A DNA stretch of 64,000 nucleotides. Source: Bothriochloa decipiens (taxonomy: Eukaryota > Streptophyta > Magnoliopsida > Poales > Poaceae). The notes under the pieces were generated by a model. That model had not been told where the DNA came from, made no database searches, and saw nothing but the letters and a program-made list of their open reading frames with translations. The position numbers were made by a program, and so were the translations under genes. Location: contig CM041644.1 in the NCBI GenBank assembly GCA_023333625.1, positions 27,197,692 through 27,261,691 of the forward strand, written 5' to 3'. Positions 44,055 through 55,427 of this stretch are shown here, piece by piece (position 1 is the first letter of the stretch; each line of letters begins with the position of its first letter).

Positions 44055-45169
44055 GGGCATCCGCAGTGGTTGAGCTAGCTTGCTAGCTCATAAGCTGCCA
44101 TGTCACTTAAGAGAGAGCAGTACATGAGCCATCTAAAACAGCCTAGCTCAAAGATCCATCCTTTAGGTCCCACATCCCACCTTTCTACTCTCTCTTACCT
44201 GCAGCGTGTCCTTGGCGGCATCGCGGTAGACATGCCGCCGGCGTCTAGGCTCTTGTAGAGGTTGCCGACCAGGCCGACCATATGGCGCCTATCGTCGTGG
44301 AGAGGGGCACGCTGGGGATGAGCCGCCGCGGGCAGGGGACGGCGGGGCCACGCCGCCGCTAGCGGGGACGCGCCGCCGCGGGCAGAAGAGGGCCGGGCCA
44401 CGTCGCTGCGGGCGGGGGAAGGGGGCTGCGTCGCCGCGGACGGAGGAGGCCGGGCACACGCCGTTGCGGGTGGGGAGGGCAGGGCCACGCCGCCGCGGGT
44501 GGGGGAGGTCGGGGACGCGCCGCCGCCGACGGGGGAGGACGGGGACGCGCCGCGTGTGGGGGAGGACGTGGACGAGCCGCCGGCGTGGGAGGACTAGGAT
44601 GTGCCGCCGCCGGACGAGGAGCAACAGGGCCGCCGTCGCTGTTCGCCGTCAGAGCCACGCACGGCCGCGAGCTAACCACGCCGGGTGTCTGCTAACCACG
44701 CCGGGTGTCTTTAGTTCCGAAAGAAAATGTCACATCGTAGCGTACCATAGTATTTCGTTTTATTTGATAAAAATTGTTTAAACTTTACGTAACTAGACTC
44801 AAAATATTCGTCTCGTAAAGTACAACGAAACTGTGTAATTAGTTTTTGATTTTATCTACATTTAGTACTCTATGTATGTGTCGATATTTGATATGATAGG
44901 TGATAGGAATTTTACATAGTGAATTTTAGGGTGATTTTAGGAGAACTAAACACAGCCGCCGTCGGTGCTCCAGGATGGGTGGGGGCGGGTCCAGTTGGGC
45001 AGGTGGAGAGAGAACGAGTGGGGCCCAACAAAGCCTTGGGACGCGAGCGAGATAGGCGCCGAGCCAAGAGATAGACTCTTCGTTTTCATGCCTTCTCTCT
45101 CCTCCACGTAGACAAAATACAGACATGTATTCTATGAGCTAGCCGAGGTGTCCACCATTGGAGACGCCC
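44055..45169. mobile_element. PIF/Harbinger-like non-autonomous element
   Basis: It starts GGGCATCCGCAGTGGT and its other end, on the minus strand, starts GGGCGTCTCCAATGGT. TTA flanks both sides (44052-44054 and 45170-45172). OST5 copy 1 has the unoccupied site ATTATATACGATCAG with a single TTA, so borders and duplication are confirmed by comparison. A 3-bp TTA duplication with G-rich inverted ends is typical of PIF/Harbinger. The middle contains a very GC-rich low-complexity block (44290-44660) and a nested MITE (44706-44955). No transposase is visible. Confidence 0.85.
44706..44955. mobile_element. Grass MITE, copy 3 of 3, nested
   Basis: It runs from GTGTCTTTAGTTCCG to a minus-strand end TGTTTAGTTCTCC. 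It contains ACTAGACTCAAAATATTCG, TCTCGTAAAGTACAACG, TAATTAGTTTTTGATTTT and ATCTACATTTAGTACTC, as in copy 2. It lies within the PIF/Harbinger-like element and is therefore either younger than it or was carried with it. Confidence 0.75.
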
Positions 45170-45196
45170 TTATATATGATCAGTCTAAATTCCAGG

Positions 45197-45610
45197 TGCC
45201 TGGATTGCTGCTTATTACGGCATTTCTGCTTATTTAATATTACTAGCATTTGTATTTTTCTGTTTTATGTCATCGTGAGTGAAGAATGATCTATATACGA
45301 CTTGTGCTATAATAAGCAGTTAAGCACTGAACATATGATGTTATGATGAATTCGCCAAAGAATAATGCAATCAGTAAATGGATCCTTCTATTTTCAGATA
45401 CAGGTATATCTTTCTTTTTCTGAAACACAATATGTAAGCACTAATATGCACAACCACCTCTCAACATCTATGCACATACCCTAAGCATCTCCAAAAGGTT
45501 ATGTCGATAAATCAAATTGATGAAATCGTCACATCTACTAGCATCCATACCAAGTAGAGAACTCAATACTCTAGCGTACATGTTCCACCGTAAGGAACCT
45601 AACTGCTAAG
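45197..45610. other. Unassigned sequence beyond the segmental duplication
   Basis: Homology to the OST5 copy 1 flank ends near 45197 (14582 on the other side). I see no gene up to the tandem duplications. Confidence 0.5.
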
Positions 45611-45850
45611 CTACGCTGAATTCATGGATATAGATATATCTACGCTGAATTCATGGATATAGATATATCTACGTTGCATCAATACAAATAGTTCAAACTT
45701 GAATGCTGCTCCGTTGCATCAATACAAATATTTCGAACTTGAATGCTGCTCTGTTGAATGAGAAACCCGATGCTTTAACGTCCTTAAGTACTTGAATGCT
45801 GCTCTGTTGAATGATAAACCCAAAGCTTTAACGCGCTTAAGTACTTCTAC
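45611..45850. repeat. Three short tandem duplications
   Basis: CTACGCTGAATTCATGGATA with ATAGATATAT occurs twice in a row (about 45612-45671). TTGCATCAATACAAATA plus TTGAATGCTGCTC occurs twice (about 45673-45753). ACTTGAATGCTGCTCTGTTG with AACCC and CTTTAACG occurs twice (about 45736-45845). Each pair has a few differences, and the units adjoin one another. Confidence 0.8.
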
Positions 45851-45859
45851 TGATGGTAT

Positions 45860-46721
45860 GTTTCTAACCATTATAAAAGAGGTTGTATAAGCTATGTCCA
45901 TCCGTGATTTCAGTTTTCACATCAGTATTTCATTTTCCATAAATATCTACATCCATATATTTGTATCAAAATATATTTGTATCGAATGGCCCGATCTCGA
46001 AAAAATATATTCGTATCAAATGAATACACGTATTTCAATGTAGAATATCCATGTTCAATTTTCATCCTTACCCTTTGGTTGATTGATGTCAGGTCAGAAC
46101 CACAAAGTGCTTGCCCCTATCGTTGCTTTATTGGCCATTCGATCTACTCAGCGCTGGGAACTTTCTTGATTGCTCTCACGGCGGCTTGTTCATCTTGATC
46201 ACGTGCAACATCTCTGAAACCTTAGGTCTTCTCCAGCATCTCTCAAGCCTTAGTTCTTCTCCAGGTTTGTCTTCAACCTTGCTATCCGAGTGTTTTAGCA
46301 TCTTGTTTCTTGAAAAAAAAACGATTTTGGACCATGAAGCAGTACTTCCCATGCGTTGAAGTACGAACGCTGTTCATATCCAAAAATTAGTTGGTTCGTA
46401 CTCTAAAAATAGTTAGTTGGTTCTCTTAGTATTGGGCTGCTAGCTTCTTTCAATACTGACCTCTGCTTTCTAAGATCAAAGCGCCAAATTATTTGATACC
46501 CACAAACACATTTCAGATTCACGCCAAACTTTAATGCTAAGCAACTAAGATGAGTAGCAGCTGCACCGCAGCAGAGTACTGCCAACTTATTTTGTCTTCT
46601 TTTATACAGATTTCTTGATTTGGTGAAATCATTCATACATAATTTTCTGCACACTGGGAAGACAAATTAACTAATGTTTGTTATCATGTGGAAGTGCTTT
46701 TGAAATCAGGATTTTTCTCAA
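45860..46721. other. Sequence upstream of the kinase pseudogene
   Basis: No gene is recognised. GTCTTCTCCAGCATCTCTCAA-type repeats near 46220-46265 and AT-rich sequence occur. It may include lost exons of the receptor-like kinase (an extracellular domain), but none can be identified. Confidence 0.4.
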
Positions 46722-48405
46722 ATGGAAACGGGGAGTGAGATTATCAGTCGCGATATGATGGGGAGCATGCTACGATATGGAAGTTCAGGACCACACAATC
46801 TACCCCTAGAATATTTGAGAAACGTCACAAACAACTTCTCTGATGATTGGCTACTTGGTGAAGGTGGTTTTGGTAAAGTATATAAGGTAAGATTCAATCA
46901 CATATTTTAGACCCGTCATCAAATGTCACCAGACTATTCAGAGACTCATGCCTCTTTTACTGAGAGAGTTTAAACAGGGAGTGCTACCAAATGGTGAAAC
47001 AATTGCTGTGAAGAAACTTAATTCGTCAATGCCTGAAGTTACAGATAAACAATTTAAGAATGAAACATATCATCTTATGAGGCTTAAACACCCAAATATA
47101 GTGCTACTTTTAGGCTGGTGTTCTGAAACATAGAATAGATATGTTGAATACAATGGGAAATACATTTGTGCTGAGAAGTGGGAAAGGTTGCTTTGCTTGG
47201 AGTACGTGCCTAAAGGAAACCTTCGTAGGTATCTTTCAGGTATATAACAAATCAATATGGGCGTATCTTATTCATTTTTTATTACATGAGACTGTAGTCG
47301 TTGTGGATTTAATATGCCCAGTTTCTTTCGAATGCAGATGAATCTTCTAGACTTAATTGGGAGACACGGTACAACATAATTGAGGGTATTTGTTATGGTT
47401 TACGTTATCTCCATGAGGAAAAACAACTTAATAATGGCACCATTATTCACATGGATCTGAAACCGGCAAACATATTGCTTGACAATAATATGGTGCCTAA
47501 AATTACGGATTTTGGAATGTCAAGACTCTTCGGTGAGGGGAAAACTTGGACCTGTACAATAAATCATATTGGAACATTGTGAGTTAAATGGCTCTTGATA
47601 TAGTTCGTTCTTTTGGAGATTGCTAAAATTTATAGTTGTCCCAAGGCTTCAAGTTAATGCACTCATGTTGCAATGTGGTTACATGGCGCCAGAATATGTA
47701 AACAGAGGTTTAATCTCAACAAGGGCCGACATATTCAGTTTAGGGGTAATAATAGAGAGGGACTATCCAGATGAGACCAGAATATCTTCCCATGAATTTA
47801 CTAAGCATGTAAGAAAATTAATTTCAGCTTTCAAGGCTTCTTTGGAGAGATGATACTACTCTTTTTCCTCTGTAGTAATTCTATATTTTTGTGATTTTTT
47901 AAAATTTTAGCTGCAACTCTGCTATATCATATAAGATATATTTTGTAATTTTACAGGTACTAAGGACTTGGAGAGATAGGTTGCAAAAATCACTGAAATA
48001 TACATCACTAAAAATTGATTACCAGCAAATAAGAAGATGCATTCAGATAGGTCTGAACCGCGTGAAATTTGATAGGAAGAAAAGACCAACAGTAAGCCAA
48101 GTTATCAAGATGCTTTACGGAACAGAAAGTGCAAATCTCAGCGGCAGGAAAGAGGTTGTCACATATAAACGAGGCGTGACCACATTTTGTTTTCTATACA
48201 CGGATAATGGATTAACCATCGATTGCTATCTGTAATTTCATTTCTCTCAATAACTTGTCAGGTATGTCTACAACAACACTGGGCAAGCACGGCAAAAGCA
48301 CCATTAGACAAGGAGTGCCGATCATCAAGGATAAGAAGATCACTTAGCCTAGTTAGAACAAGTTCAGTGATAGAGCAAAGTGTTTGGCTATTAGCCAAGT
48401 TGTAA
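46722..48405 (+). pseudogene. Receptor-like kinase, kinase domain only, broken
   Basis: A plant receptor-like Ser/Thr kinase domain is spread over exons 46722-46886, 46978-47239, 47338-47578, about 47672-47808 and 47957-48233, with a possible last exon from 48262. Visible parts are LEYLRNVTNNFSD, the glycine loop GEGGFGKVYKG across intron 1, IAVKKL (VAIK lysine), HMDLKPANILLD (catalytic loop, HMD in place of HRD), ITDFGMSRLF (DFG), GYMAPEYVNRG and RPTVSQVIKML. Lesions: in-frame TAG at 47131; the acceptor before GYMAPEY is AATGTG, not AG; about six residues after SLGVII are missing. No signal peptide, ectodomain or membrane span is visible upstream, so it began as a cytoplasmic kinase or lost them. 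No gene nearby suggests a pathway. Confidence 0.85.
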
Positions 48406-48845
48406 GAGCCAAGCTATACAATAGTGATCTATTATTTGTAAGAAACTTATTTTATTGTTCCTTCTCTTTTCTAATCCTCATTACATTCACTTAATGTATG
48501 GATCCACCATTGTAACAGCTTATTGCTTGCATGATAGCCGTGCTTTTTCTCTTTTCCACGTCAGCATTTACGTGTCCAGTCAACACGATCCAAGGCAGAA
48601 AACTAGTGGGCATGGGAGGCCACCAAAGCCGCATGCGGACACGCGAGGAGTCTTCTAGGTACATTGTTGGATTGTGTTCGGTGGCCATGCGACAATCATC
48701 CATAGCATGTATTAGTGGATTGGCGCGCGCTTTTGCACGCCCGTGTGCTTGGAAATCTAGATAATGTACAGAGAGCTGGTGCAGGTAGTTTATATGGATA
48801 ATATTGTTTGTCGGTTAATTATACAAAGGTTCAAAATGTGAGGAA
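48406..48845. other. Unassigned sequence
   Basis: Possible 3' flank of the kinase remnant; no gene is recognised. Confidence 0.4.
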
Positions 48846-51208
48846 CACTAGTGCACATATGGCCTCTAGTCCCGGTTCACAACCCCCCTCTATTCCCGGT
48901 ATGTCAACCGGGGTTGCGAATTCGGGACTAAAGGCGCCCGCTTTAATCCCAGGTAGGCAACCGGGATTACTGAGCGACTTCTAATCCTGGTTGGTGTTAC
49001 CAACCGGGACTAGAGGCTGCGCCAGGCATGCACCATGCGCTGTCACGTAGCACATCTCTAGTCCCGGTTGGTAATATAAACCGGGACCGAATGTTTCATT
49101 TTGTTTTCGTCTATTTCCTTTTCTTTTTCTTTTTATTCCTTTTCTTTTCTTTTACAGTTTGCTTGCATTGAATATTATACGCAAATATTAAGAAATAAAG
49201 CTAAGAAGCTAATTTAGAGCTTACAAATTACAACTAACCATTCATCATGTTCATAAAAACTTAACTAAAAATTATAATAAACTAGATGTTCAACCATAAA
49301 GTTAATTACACATGTCCAACTACTCTCCAAAGCGAGGAGTGGGGATTTCACTCTCTCACAGTACAAGATCTGTGTAGTATAGATCATCGATCTTGTATCC
49401 TATAATGCTATCGATGAAGTCCAAAGTATTAATTAGTGCACTCTCCGTTGCCTGACAACTAGTAGGACAAGGGCGACTAACAATGACTAATGGTGGCTCA
49501 GCAGTGAATGGTTCTCCCCTCTTAGTCGCTATCACCTTTGCTTGATATCCTTGTGTAGTTAGTATTCCCTCTTAGTATCCCCTCTTAGCTCATGCCATAC
49601 TCCTCTATCTGTAAGTGTTGCAGAGAATAAGATTATGAGAACTAAGCTTTACAACTTATAGCAACAAAAAGTAGATAAAGCTTTGAAACTAAGAGTTTAC
49701 CACATCATTTGAAAGGTTCTGAGACATCTATGCACACAAGTCCGTAAGTTTGTCATGCAATTTGAGTTTTATAGCTTGAACCTTCACCGAGCATAGAGTA
49801 GGCAAGGTGATCCCAATCCTCGAGAGCCTAGTTGCACATGATTTGACGGCATATTTTATGGCAATATATCATTCATGTACCTTTGGTCCTACATCTGAGA
49901 TTTGTACAAGTCTGTGACCACGACCACGGCCAAGACCAATTGAGAAGCAAATTTGACATTGGAATAGTGCACCACCATTAAAAGTATCGGTCCTAACATC
50001 CACTTCCGTAACCTCGAAGTAAGATAGTGTCTCTTTTTGCCAAATAATTGGGTCAATCTTCTGCGGTACATTTAAGAATCATATATATATATAGAAATTG
50101 ATAATTTACTACAAACATATATATAGAGTTGCTTACTATGTGGGGTTGCGGCCGCTGCACTAACGGCAATATTGGATAGAAACCCCTTGAGCGTAAATAG
50201 CCATTGAAACCAATGACTTTCGGTGGAGGGAGACGACGTCCATCCATCTCTTTAATTTTGACTAAAGTTAATATATTTCATAATTCAATACAATCAAATG
50301 TATATATATACAAGTTAAATTTATTGAACAATCTATCTAATAGTACTAATTATGTATACTACAAATTATGAATCAAGGTTTATCATCAAAGAAAGAACCT
50401 AAAGATAATAGGAGTAAGACATACTTTTTTTTACAGTAGTTACTTTATATTCTGGTGTGATCAAAGGGTTTGAGATTGAAGGCAATAATAATGTAACAAA
50501 ACACTCATGTCTCAACAACATTTACTTATTGGAATTTTACAGATTAGAGAAAAAATAACAGGAGTATGACATATGAATCAAGGAGAAAACCCCACTAGTT
50601 TCCAGGATTAAGAATGAGCAAACCTTGCAGGCCGATGAGGGTGCTCAAAGGCGTGGACGTGGACCGGAGTCGAGGGCGTCGAGGCGGCCTGGGTTCGGCG
50701 GATGAGGCGTGTCGGTGCGTCGGGGCGCGTTGGGGGCGGACGAGGCGCGTTGTTGCGTCGGGGGCGGGTCGGGGCGGCACGTCTTGGCGGCGGCGCTTCG
50801 GGGTAGGGTCAAGGGCTGCGGCGTCGAGGAGCGCGCGTCGGGGCTGGAGACGGTGGTGGTGCGTCGGCATGCGTTCACGCGTCCGTGCGCGTCGGGGCCA
50901 CGACGTCGAGGAGCGTGCGTCAGGGTCAGAGATGGTGGCAGCAGTGGCGGCGTGGGAGGGGCACGGGATGGGACGGCGCAGGGGAAGGAGAAGATAGGGC
51001 ACGGGATGGGGCGGCGCAGGGGAATGAAAAAATATATTGACGGCCTTTAATCCCGGGTGGTACCCCAACCGGGATTGATAAGCCTTTAGTCCCGGTTGGT
51101 AGCCCAATCCGGGACAAAAGAGGTCGGGTTTCCTCCCATTTTGGCGCAGGACCAAAAATTTAGCTTCAGCCAATTTCATTTTCCGCCCTTTTTTCATTGT
51201 TTCTAGTG
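48846..51208. mobile_element. CACTA element, non-autonomous, 2.36 kb
   Basis: The left end CACTAGTGCAC and the minus-strand right end CACTAGAAACA are CACTA-type termini. Subterminal regions are packed with inverted TAGTCCCGGTTGGTA / TACCAACCGGGACTA motifs (48865-49085 and 51045-51115), typical of grass CACTA elements. A 3-bp target duplication is not clear (GAA against TAA). The interior has a minus-strand open stretch near 50047-49880 that reads as a plausible protein (SYFEVTEVDVRT, FNGGALFQCQICFSIG), which I do not recognise. It also has a GC-rich block (50630-51020) that may be captured host sequence. No TNP1/TNP2-like transposase is visible. Confidence 0.8.
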
Positions 51209-51289
51209 TAAATATATATATTAGATGAAGCTTATACTTATTATATTTATTTCAACATAATATATATACATATTTATATGAAGACCAAC

Positions 51290-52902
51290 TTTCTTCCCAC
51301 TTCAAAAGGGAAAGACCAACCACAGTGAAAAAGTTATATGAAGAAATGAGAAAGTACTGTGAGTCCGACGAAGACTATAGAAAAAGAATAGAAGAAGAAA
51401 ACGGAGAAAGAAACATGCCAAGATCAAATAACAATTTCCAACACTCAAGAATGACAAATGTTGTGCGAAGACCATTTCAGAGGATAAATCACATCAACAA
51501 CACGAGTGAAGCCGCCAGTCAAGGCCCAAGCTCAAGCAATCAAAGAAATTTTCAAAATAACAGTAGTCACAAGGAAAACTTGCAGTAAAGGGCAAACTAC
51601 AACAATCAAGGCAGAAATTTCAAAAGAAAGATATTGAGGCCTAAGGAAATATATTGCATCATACATGGCAAAAGGGCTGGCCACATGTCCAAAATGTGCC
51701 CAAGAGTAAAGAAAAGCATTGAATAAATGCAAGAAGAAAAGTGGGCAACTTCGCAGTTAAAAGTTATCAATCATCTGGCCCCCCAAGGGACAAATTACAT
51801 GCCAATAACTTATCCTTAGCACATGTTGCCACCACCTCCGCCAATCTACAATTGCCAGCCACTGGCGATGTGCCCGTAAAACCAATGGGGCCGAAGTCGA
51901 AAACAAAGTTTTCATCACAAAAATTCAATGGAAAACAACAGTCACCAAACTCACCACACCAACAATACCCCCGAAGCATCAACAAACAATGAGAATGCAA
52001 TCATTCTGAGCAAAGGCAGAATTATGACAATCTTCGGAGGAAACAACATGGAGCTTGACACAAGAAACGAAAGAAGAAACTATTTTAAAAGAGTAAACTC
52101 CATCGCAATCGAAGGCCCATTCAAGAAAACAAGATGGTCTCACCTACCAATCATATTTTCAGAACAAGATCTCAAATTGAAAGATTACCCTCACATGGAT
52201 GCAATGGTAATCGAAGCAAACATTGAAGGATGGGCAGTCTCAAAGATTCTAGTAGATGGTGATAGCTCCACCGACATCATATTCACATCAACTATAGATG
52301 CAATGAAAATTGACAGGAAAACTTTGGGGAGAGCCGAACATCCATTAGTTGGTTTTGGCAGAAAGAAAATAAACTCCAGTGGCAGAATTGTCTTGCCAGT
52401 TTCATTTGGAACACTGAACAATGCAAGAACAGAGCAAATAGCATTCAATGTAGTTGAAATGTACAGCCAGTACAACGCAATCTTCGAAAGAGGGAGTTTA
52501 AATGCCTTCGAAACAATAGCAAGCTACCCATACCTATGCATGAAAATGCCAGCAATCAATGGCATCATAACTGTCTTCGACGATCAAACAGAAGCAAGAA
52601 ACATAGAAAGAGATGCAAGCTCAGCTTTCAAAAACGTCCATATCATACAAGAAGAAGAAGAAGAGGACGAGCTCAAAACTGAAAATGCAAAGATTCAAGA
52701 AAAGCCAAAGCCCTGCGAAGACACAAAAAAGTACCACTCGACTCAATGGCGCTAGAAAGACAAGTTATCATCGGCACAAACTTAACAAAAGAAGAAGAAG
52801 GAAAAATAATCCAAGTCCTGCGAAGTTACAAGGAAATATTTGCCTGGTCCATGCAAGACCTCAGAGGAGTAAGCAGAGATGTCATAGAACATAAGTTAAA
52901 GG
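51290..52902 (+). mobile_element. Tat-clade Ty3/gypsy gag-protease fragment
   Basis: The reading frames give a charged gag end (LYEEMRKYCESDEDYRK), a zinc-knuckle remnant CIIHGKRAGHMSKMCP (near 51655), an aspartic protease region with ILVDGDSSTDIIF (about 52246), GFGRKKINSSGRIVLPVSFG and YNAIFERGSLNAFETIAS. The start of reverse transcriptase follows: IIQVLRSYKEIFAWS, DVIEHKL. This is the protease-RT linker arrangement of Tat elements (Grande, RIRE2, Cinful). Several in-frame stops (after SHKENLQ, after KKSIE, after STQWR) show decay. It ends abruptly at 52902 against the LINE piece and starts without an LTR, so both sides are truncated. Confidence 0.85.
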
Positions 52903-54065
52903 TCCGCCACCAGAGACACCTGCTGTCCTGCCTCCGGCGTGATCGGCCGGCCCCTGAAATGATTCTGGAGCCATCGATCTCGCCATATACTTGTTGAATC
53001 TCCATTGCCGATCCTTCTGATGAAACCTTTCATCGGCACATCACGGCCAGCTAGAATTGCTCGCCATGTTTGGCTCGCATGTTTTTTCCTAGTGCTCGTC
53101 AAAAAACTTCCATCATGGAAGTATCTTCCCTTCAACACTCTTGCACACAGGCTGTCTGGTTTTGTCAGCAGCCTCCAACCCTGTTTTCCAAGAATTGCCA
53201 AATTGAAGTTTCTCATATCACAAAAACTCATACCCCCCCAGAGCTTTGGGATAGTGAGTCGGTCCCAATTGAGCCAATGAATCCGTTTACTGTCTGCTGA
53301 GCTGCCCCACCAGTAATTTGCCATGGGGGAATGCATTTTCTTGCAGGTTGTCTTTGATAACAGGAAGCAACTCATGGAGTAGGTTGGGATGGCTTGGTGC
53401 CACTGACTTGTGGAGAACTTCCTGACCAACCCAGCTGGCCTCCCTGCCACTCCAAGTACCAATTGCTTTCCTGATCCTTGTTGGTAAGAACTCAAAGGCT
53501 TTTGCTAATGATCGCCCCACTACGATGGGCAGCCCCAAATATCTTTCCGCTAGGGCTTCCTGATCAATGTTTAGCGTCTCCCGTACCTCCCTTTTCATAT
53601 CATCAGTAAATTTTTTACTGAAGAAGGCTACCGACTTGTCTCGGTTCACCAGTTGCCCCGAGCCTCGACTGTAGATGTCAAGCTGCTGCAGCCTGCGATG
53701 CTTCTGAAAATACAATGCAATCATCCGCAAAAAGTAGGTGCAAGATCCAGGGGGCATGGATACCCATGCACACTCCTCTAGAAAGATACACCGGCCCCAT
53801 AGACTTCAACAAGCATGACAAACCTTCATCACACAACAGGAACAGGTAGGGGGAGATGGGGTCACCATGCCGAATTCCAATTGTTGGTCTAAAAGTTTTA
53901 GTTAACACACCATTTATCCTCACTGACAAAGAGACTGACGTAACACATTTCATGAACATTGTAACAAAGCTTTCATAGAAACCCAAGGATAGCATAATTT
54001 TCCTCAGGTATTCCCACTCGACTCTGTCATATGCTTTGGCCAAATCAAGCTTAACTGCATTATAT
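52903..54065 (-). mobile_element. LINE (L1-type) reverse transcriptase fragment
   Basis: Read on the minus strand: LDLAKAYDRVEWEYL, GIRHGDPISPYLFLLC, HLLFADDCIVF (the FADD catalytic motif, about 53727), ERYLGLPIVVG, then a C-terminal part with PKLWGGMSFCDMRNFNLAILG, KQGWRLL and WRAILAGRDV. These are hallmarks of plant non-LTR retrotransposons. The frame is broken at least twice (near 53690 and 53490). It lacks the endonuclease and 5' part beyond 54065 and the 3' end past the last domain, so it is an internal piece joined directly to gypsy sequence at 52902. Confidence 0.85.
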
Positions 54066-54135
54066 ATGTTTCTATAGTTAGAATATTATTTAGTGGGGAA
54101 AAATATAGTGTGGGTCTACTAGCACTTGTGCATAT

Positions 54136-54908
54136 TGTTGGGACCGGGTCCCAGCAGGTTAGAATAAAGTAGGAACGGATGATCCAGACGATTCTTCTCT
54201 CACTGTATTAAATATGAAAATTACAATGCGGGCCCGACAGCAGGTAGTGCTACAGCTACCAGAGGATCCTGCCTCTTTATTACACAGGGGGCATGGCCTT
54301 AAATAGTGGCTCCCCAGCCCAAGGCTGAAAGTACAAGCGTGCCCCCAAAGGGAGTTTCCAAACCCTAGACACCTACCCTATTACATGTGGGTCCCTTAGG
54401 GGTAGGCTGGGCCACCAGTTTCTGGCCACGGCTGCGGGCCGTGGCCCATCACCGCTCACAAGAGGCCCATCAAGCCCACCAACTGTCCTCCTACTTCCCA
54501 GCTGGCTTCGGCGTGCCGCCTAGGTAGAAGCGGCCTCAGGTTGTCGCCTCCTCCACGCAGAGCCTCCGGGCCCAGTGAGGCTGTGTCCACTAGCCTCCGC
54601 TCGGGCACCCGGGATTACCGCCGAGCCTCCTCCGTTGGTCGATTTGAAGCCTCCGCCGAGGCTTCCGCTCGAAGACCCGACCTCCGGGAGGAAACAATCA
54701 GCCTCCGCTTGAGCACCAGTCGTCGCCACCTGATCTCCGCCATCGACCGGTCCCATGCCTTTCTCGGAGGCCTTCGCACGGAGATCTGGCCTCCGACGGC
54801 TCCTCTCCAAGACCTGCAAACATGAGCTAGGTTGATACAGTTGGAACTGTTAATCAGATATAAATCAGAGGTAATAAGCCCCTCCAGTCCTGGGGCGTAT
54901 CCCCAACA
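54136..54908 (-). repeat. 3' LTR of the Tat element
   Basis: On the minus strand it starts TGTTGGGGATACGCC and ends GGGTCCCAACA, giving TG...CA with a TGTTGGG inverted terminus. It is 773 bp long. The five bases outside it, CATAT (54131-54135), would be one copy of the target duplication; the other copy is off-window. CCTCCG-type repeats fill 54530-54800. Confidence 0.85.
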
Positions 54909-54920
54909 TTCCCCCGTTGA
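54909..54920 (-). other. Polypurine tract
   Basis: AACGGGGGAA on the minus strand abuts the LTR start. It is the expected plus-strand primer site and fixes the orientation of the element. Confidence 0.8.
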
Positions 54921-55427
54921 AGGTTAGGTCTAGCGAAGGCGGGTCTAGCCATCAACACGCCCCTGACCGTGGAGGCTGCGCTTACCTCCGACCCCCTGGC
55001 CCGTTGAACATTGGACTGGATTCTTTGCTTTTTAGCGTTGTTTGATTTTTTCAATCTTATGTGTTGGTTTTGAGTTGGCTCGTTTGCTGTTGTCTGATTC
55101 GTGAATCGTCATGACCGTTGGGCTTAGAAGTCGAGGCGTCGCATCAGTGCCTATATAAGGGGGGTGCTTAGAAGTCGAGGTGTCGCATCAGGCTTAGAAC
55201 TCTGCTTTGCCTGCCTCTGCGTAGCTTGCCCTGTTTGTTGCTGCCTCTGCTTCCATTCGCGTAGGTTTCCTTTTTGCTTGCTGCCTCCGTGATTGCCTTT
55301 GCCTCGGCATCCTGCCGCTGTGGCACCTAAACGCCCCTGCTGCGCCCGTCGTCGTCCGTTCTCTAGCCCTTATTCCCAGTTCCAGGGTGTCGGAGTCAGC
55401 GGTTTTCTTGATCTTTTCGAGCGATGC

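Noticed and set aside
44195..44679. Pro/Arg/Ala-rich frames on the minus strand
   Set aside because: Low-complexity GC-rich repeat inside the PIF/Harbinger-like element, open in three frames.
50595..51197. 200-codon minus-strand frame in the CACTA element
   Set aside because: GC-rich, Arg/Pro-rich, antiparallel open frames; no domain and no intron evidence.
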